This document shows, one piece after another, positions 8,425-10,365 of a stretch of 10,365 nt of DNA. Below the pieces are notes generated by a model that worked only from the letters and a program-made list of their open reading frames with translations, made no database searches and was not told the origin of the DNA. The translations under genes and the position numbers were made by a program. Origin of the DNA: Dipetalonema caudispina (lineage: Eukaryota; Nematoda; Chromadorea; Rhabditida; Onchocercidae); contig JABVXV010000759.1 in the NCBI GenBank assembly GCA_013365325.1, forward strand, positions 1 to 10,365, read 5' to 3'. The stretch's first letter is position 1. Every line of letters starts with the position of its first letter.

Positions 8425-8774
8425 TGATTCTCAATTGCGCCATTGCACAGTTTGGAAATTCACTTGCAAAACTTTTGTTGTATCTGTAAATGTTCAAACT
8501 TCGGCAATAGTTAGAACTTACCCATATATTTTTGCGAAATGGTTAAATTTTCCAAATATTTCCCGTTATTCATCCTCAAAAATGTCAAAGGATAGAGAAA
8601 GAATAATATTCGGTATGAATAAATTATTCACGGCTGAAGATCAGAGTCAGTGTGATGCAAAGAATTAATTCAAATAATGTAAATTTCAATCGAGATCTAG
8701 ATTTGAGGGATCTGAGGACTTTAGCAAGCAGCAAGAGGATGTGAAGTGTCCTCCGTTTCGCTGACAGTACTTAT

Positions 8775-8790
8775 AGCAGCAATTGCTGCT
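8775..8790. repeat. 16-bp perfect palindrome
   Basis: AGCAGCAATTGCTGCT is self-complementary over its whole length and is followed by further GCT/ACT triplets. It lies in the divergent intergenic region. It could be a binding site for a dimeric protein or a by-product of a short Ala-codon run. Confidence 0.5.
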
Positions 8791-9160
8791 GCTGTTACTA
8801 CCACTGCTGGTACTTTTGCTGTCAGAGCTTTCAATCAACCAAAATCCAACCGTTGTTACCCAGTTTTATTATGTCACATGACAAGTGTCGCATTACCAAC
8901 CAAAGTTTTCTGTAAGCCACCCGCGATTCCGTGAAAAGTCCGGTATTAGAGGGTAACAAAATAATCAATTGATGAGCTCACAATTTTTTCCCCATAGTGA
9001 TTCAGTATTTCTAACCATAATTAATATGAAATAAGCAACATATATCGCTTTCTGAAAGTACTCTCTGTGTCAACCCGTAGAACAGCGGGGCAAGTAAAGT
9101 TATTATCCAAGGGCTGATGTTTACGGATTGAAATCGAAGCCTGTTTTGCAGGATACTTAC

Positions 9161-9170
9161 AGATTTTCAG
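9161..9170 (+). promoter_or_regulatory. Candidate spliced-leader (trans-splice) acceptor
   Basis: AGATTTTCAG matches the nematode TTTTCAG acceptor consensus and lies about 88 bases upstream of the ATG at 9259 with no donor visible in between. A second acceptor-like site, TGTTTTGCAG, ends at 9151. Trans-splicing here is inferred from the general use of spliced leaders in nematodes. Confidence 0.3.
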
Positions 9171-9258
9171 CGATACGGTACAGATGCCCTATCTTAAGCA
9201 TAAATTTTGTTAAACTATAAAATTTAAAGACGATTACTATAAGTTAACAAATTCAGTG

Positions 9259-10245
9259 ATGCTGTCGTTCCTGTCAATGATATTATCATCCAGTACAGTA
9301 TTACGAGTGGATACTGAAGGATGGACGTCAAAAACATATCCAGATCCACGATTGAATTTCGCACAATGTCACACTTGGCCTGGATCTGCACTTTGTGATC
9401 CAGATCATATCCTTACTGATCAATGGCGACTACATATCAGCAACAACATTAATTTACAGAATGATCGTACGTTGTGTGTCTGAATCTAGCTGGTTGCTTT
9501 TAATCATGCCATATGTTACGTTAGGAAGTTTCATTTAATATTTTTATGAAATTTCCGATCGCGACTATAAATTTAGTTTCTCATTGTTTCAGTTTTGAAA
9601 CAGGTGGACCATTTCTACAATGAAAATGCACTAGAAAGATGTCGTCAAAACGATACTAAACCTCCACAAATATATGTAATTCTGGCGAAGCGTATTCAAA
9701 CACAGGTGAACCAAGCAACAGTGACTAGCGAAGATACCTTGGTAGTCGATTCTAAAAATTTTTAAACATAATGCGAATTTCCAATCTAAACTTGAATTTT
9801 TTGAAATTAGATTTGAAACTTCAGAGAAAGCGGAAGTGCTTAAAAACTGAGTACTTTTGTGAATTTAGGAAAACTTTGGCAGCGAAATTGTCAAAGAATT
9901 TGATTTGGAATCAGAATTCTGCAGTAATTTCATCATTGTCCTAGGTGTGGCAGATGCTAAAAAGGTGTTCATACGAGTACGCTTTTTTTTTTCGCTTTTT
10001 CTTTTCAAATAAAGTGTCTCTTTCACAAAAGAAGTAAGTTAACGAAGAAAGGCAGAAATAATTTGAGAGTTTTTCAAAATGAAAAGAAAAATCATTGGTA
10101 GACTGGACAAGACTTGGAGCTACCTGATGACTTCCTGAGCAACAGATTCGAAAAATATAATGACCTGTTCAATGCAAGGAATCATATGGAGGGCTTGAAC
10201 GATATCATCACCAAATTGGCGCAAAAGATTGTCGACCATTTTAAA
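9259..10245 (+). CDS. MOLO1-family membrane protein, 5' part (four exons, continues past the window)
   Basis: Exons: 9259-9466, 9593-9705, 9869-9976, 10102-10245. All introns are GT-AG and the phases agree (1, 0, 0), giving 191 codons up to a good GTAAGT donor; the remainder lies beyond the right edge. The N-terminus MLSFLSMILSSSTVL looks like a short signal peptide. The family hallmark follows: WTSKTYPDPRLNFAQC, then SALCDPDHILTD. Exon 2 has ERCRQ and PPQIYVILAKRI. Exon 3 has CSNFIIVLGVADAKKVFIR. Exon 4 opens with TGQDLELPDDFL and continues to LAQKIVDHF. This order matches the TPM-like extracellular domain of MOLO1 proteins. In C. elegans MOLO-1 is a single-pass auxiliary subunit that increases activity of levamisole-sensitive acetylcholine receptors. 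The family has many nematode paralogues, so the exact orthologue is open. The expected membrane helix would be encoded downstream of 10245. Confidence 0.88.
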
Positions 10246-10365
10246 GTAAGTTTAGTTTCGCACATTTAGAATTTATATTGGTCGACTGGAATTATGAAAA
10301 TCTTAAAAGCATTTTCAAAACTTTTTATGTACATCGAGGTTAATAACAGATTGACTAAAGTCATT
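10246..10365 (+). other. Start of intron 4 of the MOLO1-family gene
   Basis: The sequence begins GTAAGT directly after the Lys codon that ends exon 4. It is AT-rich and shows no further coding similarity up to the edge of the window. Confidence 0.7.

Larger units (their letters stand above)
8425..9258. other. Intergenic region upstream of the MOLO1-family gene
   Basis: No gene is supported here. An open stretch at 8746-8934 has an Ala/Thr-rich hydrophobic segment (LTVLIAAIAAAVTTTAG), but it has no ATG at its start and no recognisable domain. It overlaps a 16-base palindrome (8775-8790), so it may be fortuitous. The 5' UTR and promoter of the gene starting at 9259 should lie in the right-hand part. 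Confidence 0.4.

Noticed and set aside
8282..8668. 128-codon plus-strand frame beginning ATGTACGTG
   Set aside because: Its first third is the out-of-frame reading of the cysteine-rich peptide at 8281-8424, and the rest shows no motif, signal peptide or domain.
8746..8934. Plus-strand frame with an Ala/Thr-rich hydrophobic segment
   Set aside because: It has no ATG in the right place, an in-frame stop at 8722-8724 just upstream, and the hydrophobic run comes from a palindromic GCT/GCA repeat.

Overview
The window looks like nuclear DNA from a nematode, possibly a parasitic clade III species, though that placement is a guess. It is AT-rich and its coding exons are short, separated by introns of about 100-600 bp that end in T-rich TTTCAG-type acceptors. 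The recognisable proteins also fit: a MOLO1-family (levamisole-receptor modulator type) protein and a secreted PAN/thrombospondin-repeat protein. The real genes are spliced, and most long single-frame ORFs are chance readings or shadows of exons. I rebuilt exons by eye from domain content, splice sites and codon phase.

Region by region: (1) 1-2192 has no gene I can support. It has a somewhat GC-richer block at about 120-340 and a hairpin-forming inverted repeat at 1591-1634. (2) 7929 down to 2193, minus strand: an 11-exon gene predicted to encode a secreted protein of about 608 residues. It has a signal peptide, two PAN/Apple-like domains, a Ser/Thr/Asn-rich linker with seven N-glycosylation sequons, and two thrombospondin type-1 (TSP1) repeats. 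The second TSP1 repeat is split by a 1.35 kb intron and completed by a terminal exon at 2193-2318. That intron carries a GC-rich hairpin at 3134-3170. (3) 7930-9258 is the divergent intergenic region. It contains a cysteine-rich reading frame (8221-8424, plus) that looks strongly coding but has neither a start codon nor any AG acceptor that could open it, so it may be a decayed gene. (4) 9259 to beyond the right edge, plus strand: the first four exons of a MOLO1-family gene, covering most or all of its extracellular domain.

The two clear genes are transcribed divergently from a shared region of about 1.3 kb. Both products should enter the secretory pathway: one as a probable extracellular-matrix or cuticle protein, the other as the extracellular part of a membrane protein of a family that modulates acetylcholine receptors. 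Nothing in the sequence shows that they work together. I see no tRNA, rRNA, transposase or CRISPR array.
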